A stretch of DNA of 64,000 bases from Ramlibacter sp. (GTDB lineage Bacteria; Pseudomonadota; Gammaproteobacteria; Burkholderiales; Burkholderiaceae_C): NCBI GenBank assembly GCA_019635415.1, contig JAHBZN010000004.1:124001-188000 (forward strand), given 5' to 3'. This document shows positions 8,733 through 18,836 of the stretch, piece after piece; within the stretch, counting starts at the first letter, position 1; each line of letters begins with the position of its first letter. Both the position numbers and the translations under genes were made by a program. Below the pieces are notes generated by a model. The model searched no databases and was not told the origin of the DNA. It saw nothing but the letters and a program-made list of their open reading frames with translations.

Positions 8733-9065
8733 ATGGCCAGCGACCTCATCAAACACATCTCCGACACCAGCTTCGAAGCCGACGTTCTGAAAGCCGGCAA
8801 ACCCGTGCTGGTGGACTACTGGGCCGAGTGGTGTGGTCCGTGCAAGATGATTGCACCGATCCTCGACGAGGTGTCCGACACCTACAAGGACAAGCTGCAG
8901 ATCGCCAAGATGAACGTGGACGAGAACCGCGACATCCCCGCCAAGTTCGGCATCCGTGGCATCCCGACGCTGATGCTGTTCAAGGACGGCCAGCTGGCCG
9001 CGACCAAGGTGGGCGCCATGAGCAAGGCGCAGCTGACCGCCTTCATCGACCAGCAACTGGCCTGA
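8733..9065 (+). CDS. trxA: Thioredoxin 1
   Basis: A 110-residue thioredoxin with active site WCGPC (C34, C37), upstream DYWAEW and the cis-proline region GIRGIPTLMLF. It reduces cytosolic disulfides and is the likely reductant for thioredoxin-coupled enzymes, possibly including the arsenate reductase at 30947. AAGGA sits at a good distance before the ATG. It is followed by a strong intrinsic terminator (9089-9111) and then rho, the usual Burkholderiales order. Confidence 0.98.
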   Translation: MASDLIKHISDTSFEADVLKAGKPVLVDYWAEWCGPCKMIAPILDEVSDTYKDKLQIAKMNVDENRDIPAKFGIRGIPTLMLFKDGQLAATKVGAMSKAQLTAFIDQQLA

Positions 9066-9088
9066 AGCGCTCAGCCGCGCAAGGGACA

Positions 9089-9111
9089 ACGGGGCCTCAC
9101 GGCCCCGTTTT
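9089..9111 (+). terminator. Intrinsic terminator after trxA
   Basis: ACGGGGCC (9089-9096), loop TCAC, GGCCCCGT (9101-9108), then TTT. An 8-bp GC-rich stem just after the trxA stop. Confidence 0.85.
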
Positions 9112-9256
9112 CACGTGATTTTCCTGTCATAATCATTCCCAGTTCACCGGCGTGCCCCTGGCGGCCGGTTCGAAATTCAGGTCTGTGAGGCTACTCTCGC
9201 CTTGCATCCTCCTCCCCCCAAAGACTGTCCCAGAACTCCCCCAAAGGGGTCACTCC

Positions 9257-10522
<1,266 letters not shown>

Positions 10523-10550
10523 CACCTTCGCCAAGCCCTTGATTTCATTG

Positions 10551-10556
10551 TATAAT
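10551..10556 (+). promoter_or_regulatory. -10 element upstream of rpmE2
   Basis: Perfect TATAAT in the 103-bp gap between rho and rpmE2, leaving a leader of roughly 65 nt. No good -35 is visible at 16-18 bp (best TTCGCC at 10527). Confidence 0.55.
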
Positions 10557-10625
10557 TGAGGGCTTTTGTGCGGAAAGTAGGCTGGACGGTCCGGCCCGGC
10601 TCCCGCAGCTGACTCGAGGAAGATC

Positions 10626-10895
10626 ATGAAAGAAGGCATTCACCCCAACTACCGCGAAGTGCTCTTCGTGGACCTGTCCAACGGTTTCAAGTTCGTGACC
10701 CGTTCCTGCGTGAACACCAAGGAAATGGGCAAGACCGACGACGGCCGCGAGCTGCCGCTGTTCAAGCTGGACACCTCCAGCGAATCGCACCCCTTCTACA
10801 CGGGCACGCAGAAGTCCGTGAACGACATGGGTGGCCGCGTCGACAAGTTCTTCAAGAAGTTCGGCAAGCCTGCAGCAGGCAAGACCGCCGCCTGA
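10626..10895 (+). CDS. rpmE2: 50S ribosomal protein L31, type B (zinc-free)
   Basis: 89 residues, starting MKEGIHPNYREVLFVDLSNG with FTRSC-like and FYTGTQKSVNDMGGRVDKF regions of L31. The CxxC zinc motif of type A L31 is missing, which defines the type B (YkgM-like) paralogue usually favoured under zinc limitation. Its position after rho suggests it may be the main L31 of this organism, but other copies cannot be excluded from this window. GAGGAAG precedes the ATG. A strong terminator follows at 10919. Confidence 0.96.
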   Translation: MKEGIHPNYREVLFVDLSNGFKFVTRSCVNTKEMGKTDDGRELPLFKLDTSSESHPFYTGTQKSVNDMGGRVDKFFKKFGKPAAGKTAA

Positions 10896-10918
10896 TACGC
10901 TGCGTTCCGCCAGATACT

Positions 10919-10949
10919 GGGCAGCCCGGTTTACCGCGCTGCCCTTTTT
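10919..10949 (+). terminator. Intrinsic terminator after rpmE2
   Basis: GGGCAGC (10919-10925) pairs with GCTGCCC (10938-10944) and is followed by TTTTT (10945-10949). Confidence 0.9.
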
Positions 10950-10999
10950 GTTGGTCTGCGGTCTCTGCCTTCGGGGGGCCGCACCCCGGCATCGGGGCC

Positions 11000-11005
11000 C
11001 ATAAT
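11000..11005 (+). promoter_or_regulatory. -10-like hexamer before the 11013 gene
   Basis: CATAAT ends 7 nt before the GTG at 11013, with no Shine-Dalgarno in between. Candidate leaderless start. Confidence 0.35.
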
Positions 11006-11012
11006 TTGCCGA

Positions 11013-12701
11013 GTGAACCAGCCCACCCCCGCCATCGTCACCCAGACCGCCGTGCGGCGCTTGCCGCGGCTCGCACTGCTGCTGTTCTGCCTGGCGTACG
11101 TGCTGCCTGGCTTCATCGGCCGCGAGCCCTGGAAGAACGCCGACATGACGGCGTTTGGCTACATGGCGGAGCTGGCCTCCGGAGCGTCGCACTGGCTGCA
11201 TCCGACACTGCTGGGACAGCCCCCCGAGTTTGACGCACTGCTGCCCTACTGGCTCGGGGCCTGGGCCATCCAGCTAGCTCCCCCCTGGATTCCCGCCGAT
11301 TTCGCGGCCCGAATCCCGTTTGCACTGTTGCTCGCGCTCACGCTGGTCGCCACCTGGTACGGCGTGTACTACCTTGCCCGCAGTCCACAAGCCCAGCCTG
11401 TCACATTTGCGTTCGGCGGGGAGGCGCAGCCGACTGACTATGCCCGCGCCATGGCGGATGGCGGACTGCTGGCACTCATCGCTTGCCTGGGCCTGGCCCA
11501 GCTGTCCCATGAAACCACACCCGCGCTGGCCCAGGTTGGCTTCACGGCACTGACTTTCTACGCCCTGGCCGCCATTCCCTGGAGGACCTGGTGGCCCATC
11601 TTCGGGCTGCTTTTGGGCACATCCGGGCTGGCCCTGAGTGGCGCCCCCGCCATGGCACTGCTGTTTTCCCTCGCAGGTGCGGCCCTGTCCCTGGCCGACC
11701 GCTCACCCGATCCGGCACTGCGGCGGCGTCATCGCTACTGGGCGGGCGGGATCGTATTGATCGCCCTGGGCACTGCGGCCATGGCCTGGGCGCTCGAGGC
11801 CTTTCGCTGGCGCATTGGGCTGCCCGCCGGGGGCTGGCGGGACTGGCGCAGCCTCGGGCGCCTGCTGCTCTGGTTCACCTGGCCCGCCTGGCCCCTGGCC
11901 TGCTGGACGCTCTGGCGCTGGCGCCGGCAGCTGGGCAGCCGCCACGTCGCCTTGCCCCTGGTGTTCGTGGTGACCTCCGTGATCACCACACTGGTTACGC
12001 CCTCTTCCGACCGGTCACTGCTGCTGGGCCTGCCCGCATTGGCCGCGCTGGCGGCCTTCGCTCTGCCCACACTGCAGCGCAGCGTGGCCGCGTTGATCGA
12101 CTGGTTCACCCTGCTGTTCTTCAGTGCCTGTGCCTTGGTGATCTGGGTGGTGTGGGTCGCCATGCAGACCGGAGTGCCGGCCAAGCCCGCGGCCAACGTG
12201 GCCCGGCTCGCCCCCGGCTTCGAGCCCAGCTTCTCTCTGGTGGCCCTGGTCGTGGCCCTGCTGGCCACCCTGAGCTGGGCCTGGTTGGTCCGCTGGCGCG
12301 CCGGCCGCAATCGTGCGGCCATCTGGAAGAGCCTGGTGCTGCCTGCTGCCGGTGCAGCGCTATGCTGGTTGCTGCTGATGACGCTGTGGATGCCGCTGCT
12401 CGACTACGCCCGGGGCTACACCCCGCTGGTCAGACAGGTGGTGCGGCAGATCGATGATGGCGGGTGCGTGGAGATCCACGGCCTGAGTCGCGGCCAGGTC
12501 GCCGCCCTGCGGTACCACAGCCGGCTGAAATTGCAACCTGTCGAGCTCAAACCCAGCTGCCCGTGGCTGGCGGTGGGCGCCGATTCCCTGGCAGCGCTGA
12601 CCGCCGCGCTGGACATGCGCCAATGGACGCTGCAGGCCAATCTGCATCCCCCTGCCGATGCGGCCGACAACGTGCTGCTGTTCAAACACGTCGGCCCGTG
12701 A
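11013..12701 (+). CDS. Polytopic membrane protein, ArnT/GT-C glycosyltransferase-like
   Basis: 562 residues with roughly ten hydrophobic segments. The first extramembrane stretch, PGFIGREPWKNADMTAFGYM, resembles the first periplasmic loop of ArnT/PMT-type (GT-C) glycosyltransferases, where acidic residues act in catalysis. A globular C-terminal tail follows (about 480-562, SRGQVAALRYHSRLKLQPVE...). GT-C enzymes move sugars from polyprenyl-phosphate donors to lipid or protein acceptors in the periplasm; the substrate here is unknown. The start is GTG at 11013. The gene lies just after rpmE2 and 10 bp before the GNAT gene. Confidence 0.6.
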   Translation: MNQPTPAIVTQTAVRRLPRLALLLFCLAYVLPGFIGREPWKNADMTAFGYMAELASGASHWLHPTLLGQPPEFDALLPYWLGAWAIQLAPPWIPADFAARIPFALLLALTLVATWYGVYYLARSPQAQPVTFAFGGEAQPTDYARAMADGGLLALIACLGLAQLSHETTPALAQVGFTALTFYALAAIPWRTWWPIFGLLLGTSGLALSGAPAMALLFSLAGAALSLADRSPDPALRRRHRYWAGGIVLIALGTAAMAWALEAFRWRIGLPAGGWRDWRSLGRLLLWFTWPAWPLACWTLWRWRRQLGSRHVALPLVFVVTSVITTLVTPSSDRSLLLGLPALAALAAFALPTLQRSVAALIDWFTLLFFSACALVIWVVWVAMQTGVPAKPAANVARLAPGFEPSFSLVALVVALLATLSWAWLVRWRAGRNRAAIWKSLVLPAAGAALCWLLLMTLWMPLLDYARGYTPLVRQVVRQIDDGGCVEIHGLSRGQVAALRYHSRLKLQPVELKPSCPWLAVGADSLAALTAALDMRQWTLQANLHPPADAADNVLLFKHVGP

Positions 12702-12705
12702 TAAT
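12700..12705 (+). promoter_or_regulatory. -10-like hexamer before the GNAT gene
   Basis: GATAAT ends 6 nt before the ATG at 12712 and overlaps the stop region of the preceding gene. No Shine-Dalgarno. Candidate leaderless promoter. Confidence 0.4.
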
Positions 12706-12711
12706 GGCCGC

Positions 12712-13386
12712 ATGGCCAAACTGATTGTCCGCCCCACGGCGTCCGCCGACATTGACGCCCTGCTCCGGCTGCAGGCGCAGGTCTATCCCAGCATTGCGCC
12801 CTGGAAACGGGACCAGCTGGCGCATCAGCTCGAGCTGTTTCCCCAGGGCCAACTGGTCGCCGAACTCGACGGCCGCCTGGTGGGCTGCGCGAGTTCCCTG
12901 GTGATTCTGTGGGATGAGTGGGCCGAAGAGCACACATGGAGCGAGATCACCGCATCCGGCACTTTCGACACCCACACGCCGCAGGGCCTGACGCTGTACG
13001 GCGCCGAAGTGTTCGTCGATCCGCGCCTGCGTGGCAAACGCGTCGGCCATCTGCTCTACGAGGGCCGCAGAAAGCTGTGCAAGCAGCTCAACCTGCGCCG
13101 GATCATCGCCTGCGGCCGCCTGCCGGGGTATGCCCGCGTGGCAGATCAGATGCCCATCGAGCTGTACGCCAGGAAGGTGCTCTGGGGCGATCTGCACGAT
13201 CCCGTGCTGAGCTTCCAGTTACGCGAAGGTTTCAGGTACTGCGGTATCATGAAAAACTACCTGCCTGATGACCACGAATCCTGTGGCCATGCCTCTTTGA
13301 TCGCCTGGATCAATCCGGACCACGACCCATCGCAGAGCACCGCGCTTCAATGTGCTGCGAGCGGTGACACGGAGTCAGCCCCATGA
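12712..13386 (+). CDS. GNAT family N-acetyltransferase
   Basis: 224 residues starting MAKLIVRPTASADIDALL. Acetyl-CoA-binding motif A appears as VFVDPRLRGKRVGHLLYEG with the R-x-x-G-x-G/A-like turn. The substrate is not predictable from sequence. The TGA overlaps the ATG of the following nitrilase-superfamily gene (ATGA), so the two products are made together. In some other bacteria a GNAT domain and a carbon-nitrogen hydrolase are fused in one protein, so these two likely act on the same small amide or amine. The in-frame extension to 12658 overlaps the upstream gene and is not used. Confidence 0.88.
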   Translation: MAKLIVRPTASADIDALLRLQAQVYPSIAPWKRDQLAHQLELFPQGQLVAELDGRLVGCASSLVILWDEWAEEHTWSEITASGTFDTHTPQGLTLYGAEVFVDPRLRGKRVGHLLYEGRRKLCKQLNLRRIIACGRLPGYARVADQMPIELYARKVLWGDLHDPVLSFQLREGFRYCGIMKNYLPDDHESCGHASLIAWINPDHDPSQSTALQCAASGDTESAP

Positions 13387-14309
13387 GCCAACAATACCCC
13401 GACCTCGCAAAGGACCCGGCGCACAAGCCCACCCAGAACACCGTGCGCATCGCGGCAGTCCAGTACCTGCTGCGCTCGATCAACGACTGGAACGGATTCG
13501 AGAACCAGGTTCGCTTCGTCATGAAGGCGGCGGGTGACTACAAGCCGCAGTTTGTCGTGTTCCCCGAAATATTCACGACCCAGCTGCTGTCGTTCATGGA
13601 CACCAGCGACCTGCGTCGCGCGGTGCGCAACATGAATGATTTCACCAGCCGCTACATCGACCTGTTCACCGAACTCGCGGCGCATTGGGGGGTGCACATC
13701 GTGGGAGGCAGCCACCCCACTATCACCGACGGTCAATTGCTCAACACCGCCTACCTGTTCACGCCCGGCGGCAAGGTGTTCACGCAGGACAAGATCCACC
13801 TGACGCGCTGGGAAAGGGAAAAATGGAAAGGCGATCCGGGACACCATCTGCGCGTGTTTGACACGCCCCATGGCCGCATCAGCATCCTGATCTGCTACGA
13901 CATCGAGTTTCCCGAGCTGGCGCGCAAGGTCTGCGAGCAGGGAGCGGACATCATCTTCGTTCCCTCGTGCACCGATGACCGGCAGGGCTTCTGGCGGGTG
14001 CGGTATTGCTGCCACGCACGCGCCATCGAAAACCAGGTCTATGTGGCCGTCACCGGCACGGTGGGCAACCTCGCCGTGGAAGGCCTGGGACTGCATTTCG
14101 GCCAGGCGGCCATCATCACGCCGTCCGATTTTCCGTTTGCACGCGACGGGATTGCCGCCGAGGGCGTGCCCAACATGGAGCAGATCGTCATTGCCGATGT
14201 CGATCTCGGCAAGCTCATCAGCAATCGCGTCAACGGCACGACCATTCCGCTGTACGACAAGCGGATCGACGTCTACGACAACGACGTCGACGTGATCACG
14301 ACACGCTGA
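13383..14309 (+). CDS. Carbon-nitrogen hydrolase (nitrilase superfamily amidase)
   Basis: 308 residues with the full nitrilase-superfamily catalytic triad: Glu62 in VFPEIF, Lys137 in QDKIHLTRWE and Cys171 in ILICYDIEFPEL. The second-Glu region YCCHARAIENQVYVA is also present. Such enzymes hydrolyse the C-N bond of amides or carbamoyl compounds. It is coupled to the GNAT gene by ATGA. The 3' end overlaps the convergent phoR end by 14 bp. The exact substrate is unknown. Confidence 0.9.
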   Translation: MSQQYPDLAKDPAHKPTQNTVRIAAVQYLLRSINDWNGFENQVRFVMKAAGDYKPQFVVFPEIFTTQLLSFMDTSDLRRAVRNMNDFTSRYIDLFTELAAHWGVHIVGGSHPTITDGQLLNTAYLFTPGGKVFTQDKIHLTRWEREKWKGDPGHHLRVFDTPHGRISILICYDIEFPELARKVCEQGADIIFVPSCTDDRQGFWRVRYCCHARAIENQVYVAVTGTVGNLAVEGLGLHFGQAAIITPSDFPFARDGIAAEGVPNMEQIVIADVDLGKLISNRVNGTTIPLYDKRIDVYDNDVDVITTR

Positions 14310-15663
14310 CCCGCTTGTCCGCCATCGGGACCGCGGCGGGCGCGCTGACGGCAACCTGGCGCACACGGCTCGCCGGAAACAGCAGCGAGAAAGTCGAACC
14401 CGCGCCCGGGGTGCTGCTGACCTTCAGTTCAGCACCATGGCGTTGCATCACGTGCTTCACGATGGCCAGGCCCAGGCCGGTCCCACCGGTTTCACGCGAC
14501 CGGCTGCGGTCCACCCGGTAGAAGCGTTCGGTCAATCGAGACAGGTGTTCAGCCGCGATGCCGGGGCCGGTATCGCGCACGGTGAATTCGCCGCGCCCGT
14601 CCGGCAGAATCCGCCATCCCGCTTCGATCCGACCGCCCGCCGGCGTGTAGCGAATCGCGTTGCTCAGCAGGTTGGACATGGCGCTCAGCAGTTCGCTGGG
14701 CGAGCCAGCCAGCTCGGCCGCCGGCGAGGCATTGAACAGCATCTCATGCGGCCGGGTGGAGGCCAGCAAGGCGGACAGCGATCGCCCTTCCTGTTCGCAC
14801 TGGCTGAGAAGCACCGCCAGGGGCGTCCACTCGGCACTGCCCGGCGGTGGACTACCCTCCAGACGCGACAGGGTCAGCAGGTCATTGACGAGGGTCTGCA
14901 TGCGGTGGGCCTGCTGGGCCATCAACCCCAGATAGCGCCGGCGATCGTCCTCATCGAGCGGCAGGTTCTGCAGCGTCTCGACAAAGCCGGCCAGTACAGT
15001 CAGCGGAGTGCGGATCTCATGGGACACATTGGCCACGAAATCGCGCCGCATGGCTTCGGCCTGCTCGACCGCAGTGACGTCGCGGCTGAGCAGCAGACGC
15101 CGGTTGCCTTCGTAGGGGTGGACCTGCACCGACAGACGCAGCGCGGAAGACGCGGACGCCGCACCGCTCAGCACCACGTCGCGGCTGTAGTTCCAGGAGG
15201 CCAGATAGGCCGCAAAGGCCGGTTCGCGGACCAGGTTGCCGATGTACTGCAGATGATCGCGTTCGGCATCAATGCCGAAATGGGTGGCCGCGGTCTGGTT
15301 GCACCATTCGATGCGAGCCTTCTCGTCGAGCAACACCACACCATTCGGTGAATTCTCCAGCGCCACCAGAAACTCCTGCAAACGCGCTTCGCTCAGCCGC
15401 GCGCGACCCTCGCGCTCGCGCAGCAACCGCGCAATGCGCTGGACCAATTCCCCCCAAAGCCCCCCCGACGACGATGCCAGGGCCGGCACGGCATCAGCGC
15501 GCAGTGCCGCCATCAGGCGGCTGGCTCGCCAGTAGTCCAGCGCCAGCCGCACGAGCACGACGGCCAGCGCGCCCAAGGCCGCATACTCAAGGCCAAATAG
15601 CTGCCAGGCCCCCGTCGCCATTGCACAAGCCGCTATCAAAAGAAGAGCAAAGCGGATGATCAT
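14296..15663 (-). CDS. phoR: Phosphate regulon sensor histidine kinase PhoR
   Basis: 455 residues. Two N-terminal hydrophobic segments (about 4-20 and 27-42) anchor it in the inner membrane, with almost no periplasmic loop, as in PhoR. A PAS-type domain covers about 96-200 (ENSPNGVVLLDEKARIEWCN). The HisKA domain has the phospho-acceptor His215 in VANVSHEIRTPL. The HATPase part shows NLLSNAIRYTP (N box), VRDTGPGIAAEHL (G1) and GGTGLGLAIVKH (G2). It phosphorylates PhoB under phosphate limitation and is gated by Pst/PhoU. It is the last gene of the pst-pho operon, 40 bp after phoB. The codons for residues 6-12 coincide with a 17-bp dispersed repeat. Confidence 0.97.
   Translation of the reverse strand: MIIRFALLLIAACAMATGAWQLFGLEYAALGALAVVLVRLALDYWRASRLMAALRADAVPALASSSGGLWGELVQRIARLLREREGRARLSEARLQEFLVALENSPNGVVLLDEKARIEWCNQTAATHFGIDAERDHLQYIGNLVREPAFAAYLASWNYSRDVVLSGAASASSALRLSVQVHPYEGNRRLLLSRDVTAVEQAEAMRRDFVANVSHEIRTPLTVLAGFVETLQNLPLDEDDRRRYLGLMAQQAHRMQTLVNDLLTLSRLEGSPPPGSAEWTPLAVLLSQCEQEGRSLSALLASTRPHEMLFNASPAAELAGSPSELLSAMSNLLSNAIRYTPAGGRIEAGWRILPDGRGEFTVRDTGPGIAAEHLSRLTERFYRVDRSRSRETGGTGLGLAIVKHVMQRHGAELKVSSTPGAGSTFSLLFPASRVRQVAVSAPAAVPMADKRVSVS
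15632..15648. repeat. 17-bp dispersed repeat in phoR
   Basis: GCTATCAAAAGAAGAGC on the plus strand, 15 of 17 identical to the copy at 21273. On the coding strand it encodes part of the first transmembrane segment of PhoR (ALLLIA). Confidence 0.5.
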
Positions 15664-15703
15664 GGGCCTACGTTAGCACGGCCGCCCGAAGGCAACCTGA
15701 CGG

Positions 15704-16393
15704 TCACACCTGTGCCGTCAGCCGATACCCCGCACCTCGCACGGTTTCCACCATGGTGCCAGCGGCACCCAGGGACTCGCGCAGACGCTTCACATGCACG
15801 TCCACCGTCCGCTCCTCGATGAAGACATGGTCACCCCAGATCTTGTCGAGCAACTGCGAGCGGCTGTGCACGCGCTCCGAATGCTTCATGAGGTAGTGCA
15901 GGAGCTTGAATTCCGTGGGACCCACCTTGAGCGCCTGCCCCTGCCAGGACACCCGGTGTGTCGCGGCGTCCAGCGTGAGCGCTCCGATCGCCACGCTGTC
16001 GCTCACCTGTTCCGGGGCACGCCGGCGCAGCACCGCGCGAATCCTGGCGAGCATTTCCTGTGTGGAAAAGGGCTTGGTGATGTAGTCGTCCGCTCCGGCG
16101 TCCAGACCGGCCACGCGGTCGGGCTCATCGCCCCGGGCCGTCAGCATGAGGATGGGAATGCCGCGCGTACGCGCATCGGCGCGCCACTTCTTGGCGAGCA
16201 CGATGCCGCTCTGGCCGGGCAGCATCCAGTCCAGCAGGATCACATCGGGCAGCACCGCGTCCATCTCGCGCTGGGCAGAAACACCGTCCTCCGCCCAGAC
16301 GGGCTGAAACCCGTTGTGGCGCAGGTTGACCGCAATCAACTCGGCAATGGGTGATTCGTCTTCAACGATCAGGACGCGGGGTTGCAGGCTCAT
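15704..16393 (-). CDS. phoB: Phosphate regulon response regulator PhoB
   Basis: 229 residues starting MSLQPRVLIVEDESPIAELI. The receiver domain has acidic residues E11/D12, phospho-acceptor Asp55 in VILLDWMLPG and the switch Lys in TKPFS. The OmpR-type winged helix follows with VSDSVAIGALTLDAA and the recognition region RTVDVHVKRLRESL. It activates Pho-box promoters; several candidate boxes lie within 15 kb. The frame stays open upstream into phoU (to 16516), but the PhoB family start is the ATG at 16393, 19 bp after the phoU stop. Confidence 0.98.
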   Translation of the reverse strand: MSLQPRVLIVEDESPIAELIAVNLRHNGFQPVWAEDGVSAQREMDAVLPDVILLDWMLPGQSGIVLAKKWRADARTRGIPILMLTARGDEPDRVAGLDAGADDYITKPFSTQEMLARIRAVLRRRAPEQVSDSVAIGALTLDAATHRVSWQGQALKVGPTEFKLLHYLMKHSERVHSRSQLLDKIWGDHVFIEERTVDVHVKRLRESLGAAGTMVETVRGAGYRLTAQV

Positions 16394-16412
16394 TGCAGGG
16401 TAATCGAATGAC

Positions 16413-17114
16413 TCATTGAACTGCGGATTCAACGTTCTCCATGGTCGTGTGGCGCACGTCGGCACCCTTGACGATGTAGATGATGAATTCTGCGATGTTT
16501 TTGGCGTGGTCGCCAATCCGCTCGATGGCCTTGGCCAGGAACAGCAGGTCCAGGCTGGCCGAGATGGTGCGCGGGTCTTCCATCATATAAGTGATGAGCT
16601 TGCGCACGAAGCCGTCGAACTCCTTGTCGATCAGGTCGTCCTCCTTGAGGATGGACACTGCGGTGGCCGTGTCCAGACGCGCGAAGGCGTCCAGGGCCTT
16701 GCGCAGCAGCCCGGAGGCCATGTCGGCGGCAACGCGCAGCTCCGACGTCGGCAGCGAGCGCGAGGAGCCGCTTTCGATGATCGACTTGACCATGCGCGCG
16801 ATCTTCTCGGCTTCGTCGCCCACACGCTCCAGATTCGCCGTGGTTTTCGAGATGGCGATTAGCAGGCGCAGGTCACGCGCGGTCGGCTGGCGCCGGGCGA
16901 TGATGGACGACAGCTCGCGGTCGATGTCGACTTCCATGGCGTTGACGCGGGCTTCGGCCTCCATGACCTGCTCCGCAACCTCGGCACTGAATTGCGACAG
17001 CGCGTAGATCGCCTGGCGAATCTGCGATTCGACCAGACCACCAAGCTCCATCACGCGCGACGAGACGCCGTTGAGTTCGCTGTCGAACTGGGTGGAAAGG
17101 TGTTTGTCCGGCAT
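16413..17114 (-). CDS. phoU: Phosphate transport accessory/regulator protein PhoU
   Basis: 233 residues with the tandem three-helix-bundle PhoU fold. Repeated signatures include KTTANLERVGDEAEKIARM and LLFLAKAIERIGDHAKNIAEFI, the E/D-x-x-R-x-x-D metal-binding motifs. It links PstSCAB occupancy to PhoR to keep the Pho regulon off when phosphate is plentiful. The start is the ATG at 17114 (MPDKHLSTQFDSEL); the open upstream extension overlaps pstB and is not used. It lies 22 bp after pstB in the operon. Confidence 0.97.
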   Translation of the reverse strand: MPDKHLSTQFDSELNGVSSRVMELGGLVESQIRQAIYALSQFSAEVAEQVMEAEARVNAMEVDIDRELSSIIARRQPTARDLRLLIAISKTTANLERVGDEAEKIARMVKSIIESGSSRSLPTSELRVAADMASGLLRKALDAFARLDTATAVSILKEDDLIDKEFDGFVRKLITYMMEDPRTISASLDLLFLAKAIERIGDHAKNIAEFIIYIVKGADVRHTTMENVESAVQ

Positions 17115-17136
17115 AGATGTCTCCCTGGAACGTTGT

Positions 17137-17916
17137 TCAGCCGAAACGGCCGGTGATGTAGTCTTCGGTTTCCTTGCGCTTGGGTTTGAAGAACATCTGC
17201 TCTGTCTCGCCAAATTCAACCAGGTCACCCAGATACATGTAGGCGGTGTAGTCGCTGCAGCGTGCCGCCTGCTGCATGTTGTGGGTCACGATCACCACGG
17301 TGTAGTCGTTCTTGAGTTCCGCAATCAGTTCCTCGATCTTCGCCGTGGAAATCGGGTCCAGCGCAGAGCAAGGCTCGTCCAGCAGCAGCACCTCGGGCTT
17401 GATCGCGATGCCACGCGCAATGCACAGGCGCTGCTGCTGCCCGCCGGAGAGGCTGGCGCCGCTCTGGTTGAGCTTGTCCTTGACTTCGGTCCACAGGGCC
17501 GCCTTGCGCAAGGCCCACTCCACGCGTTCCTCCATGTCGGTCGCGCTCAGGTCCTCGAAAAGGCGCACGCCGAAGGTGATGTTGTCATAGATCGACATCG
17601 GGAACGGCGTCGGCTTCTGGAACACCATGCCGACCTTGGCCCGGATCAACGCCACATCCTGCTTGGAGGTCAGCAGGTCCTCGCCGTCCAGCACGACCTT
17701 GCCTTCGGCCCGCTGTTCGGGATACAGCTCGTACATGCGGTTGAAGATGCGCAGCAGCGTGGACTTGCCGCAACCCGACGGCCCGATGAAGGCGGTGACC
17801 TTCTTCTCCGGGATTTCAAGGTTGATGCCCTTGAGGGCATGGAACTTGCCGTAGTAGAAATCCAGGTTCTGGACCGAGATCTTGGACGACTCGCGGTGGG
17901 TGGTCAGGGTGTTCAT
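17137..17916 (-). CDS. pstB: Phosphate ABC transporter ATP-binding protein PstB
   Basis: 259 residues. Walker A GPSGCGKST, Q-loop VFQKPTPFPMS, signature LSGGQQQRL, Walker B VLLLDEPCSALDP and H-loop VTHNMQQ. KPTPFPMSIYDN is typical of PstB. It energises phosphate uptake through PstC/PstA. The start is the ATG at 17916 (MNTLTTHRESSKISVQNL); the frame is open further upstream only by overlap with pstA. Confidence 0.98.
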   Translation of the reverse strand: MNTLTTHRESSKISVQNLDFYYGKFHALKGINLEIPEKKVTAFIGPSGCGKSTLLRIFNRMYELYPEQRAEGKVVLDGEDLLTSKQDVALIRAKVGMVFQKPTPFPMSIYDNITFGVRLFEDLSATDMEERVEWALRKAALWTEVKDKLNQSGASLSGGQQQRLCIARGIAIKPEVLLLDEPCSALDPISTAKIEELIAELKNDYTVVIVTHNMQQAARCSDYTAYMYLGDLVEFGETEQMFFKPKRKETEDYITGRFG

Positions 17917-17945
17917 GAGGTTGCTTTCAGTCGCGCCACGCGCAT

Positions 17946-18836
17946 TCAGGTCTTGCTGCGGGTCAGCACCCGCGCGAGGATGTTCAGGCCCAGAACCGCC
18001 AGCGTGATCAGGAACACACCGGCCCACGCCAGCTGCTGCCAGTTCTCGTAGGGGCTCATCGCAAATTTGAAGATGGTCACGGGCAGGCTGGACATCGGCT
18101 CGCTGAGGTTGGAGGTCCAGAACTGGTTGTTCAGCGCCGTGAACAGCAGGGGCGCCGTCTCGCCGGCAACGCGGGCAACGGCCAGCAGCACGCCGGTCAC
18201 CACGCCGGCACGGGCCGCGCGCAGGGTGATGCTGGTAATGACCTTCCACTTGGGCGTGCCCAGCGCATAGGCCGCTTCACGCAGTCCCGGCGGCACCAGG
18301 TTGAGCATGTTCTCGGTGGTACGGATCACCACGGGAATCACGATCAGCGCCAGGGCGATCACGCCCGCCCAGCCCGAGAAGGTCTTGAAGCGGGCCACCA
18401 CCACGGCGTACACGAACAGGCCGATCACGATGGACGGCGCGGACAGCAGGATGTCATTGACAAACCGCGTGACCTCGGCGAGCCAGCCCTTGGGGTCGTA
18501 TTCGGCCAGATAGATGCCGGCCAGGATGCCGATCGGGGTGCCCACGAACGTGGCCAGAGACACCATCAGGAACGATCCGTACAGCGAGTTGGCGATACCC
18601 CCCACCTCGTTGGGCGGTGGCGTCGACTGCGTGAACGTGGCAATGGCGATGCCGCCAATGCCCAGGCGCACGGTCTCAAACAGGATCCAGGCCAGCCAGA
18701 ACAGGCCGAAGGCCATGGCCATCAGCGACAGGGTCAACGCCACCTGGTTGACGCGCTTGCGGGCGTTGTACTTGGACTGACGGACCGCGGCCAGATCGGC
18801 GGCGGCGAGCAGTTTCTGGGCGGTACCGGCGCTCAC
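17946..18836 (-). CDS. pstA: Phosphate ABC transporter permease PstA
   Basis: 296 residues, about six transmembrane segments, with the ABC permease EAA-type loop EAAYALGTPKWKVITSITL. The start is GTG at 18836, overlapping the pstC TGA (GTGA), so the two permeases are translationally coupled. Inner-membrane channel subunit with PstC. Confidence 0.97.
   Translation of the reverse strand: MSAGTAQKLLAAADLAAVRQSKYNARKRVNQVALTLSLMAMAFGLFWLAWILFETVRLGIGGIAIATFTQSTPPPNEVGGIANSLYGSFLMVSLATFVGTPIGILAGIYLAEYDPKGWLAEVTRFVNDILLSAPSIVIGLFVYAVVVARFKTFSGWAGVIALALIVIPVVIRTTENMLNLVPPGLREAAYALGTPKWKVITSITLRAARAGVVTGVLLAVARVAGETAPLLFTALNNQFWTSNLSEPMSSLPVTIFKFAMSPYENWQQLAWAGVFLITLAVLGLNILARVLTRSKT

Noticed and set aside
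9125..9133. Isolated CTGTCAT before rho
   Set aside because: No second heptamer at 11 bp on either side.
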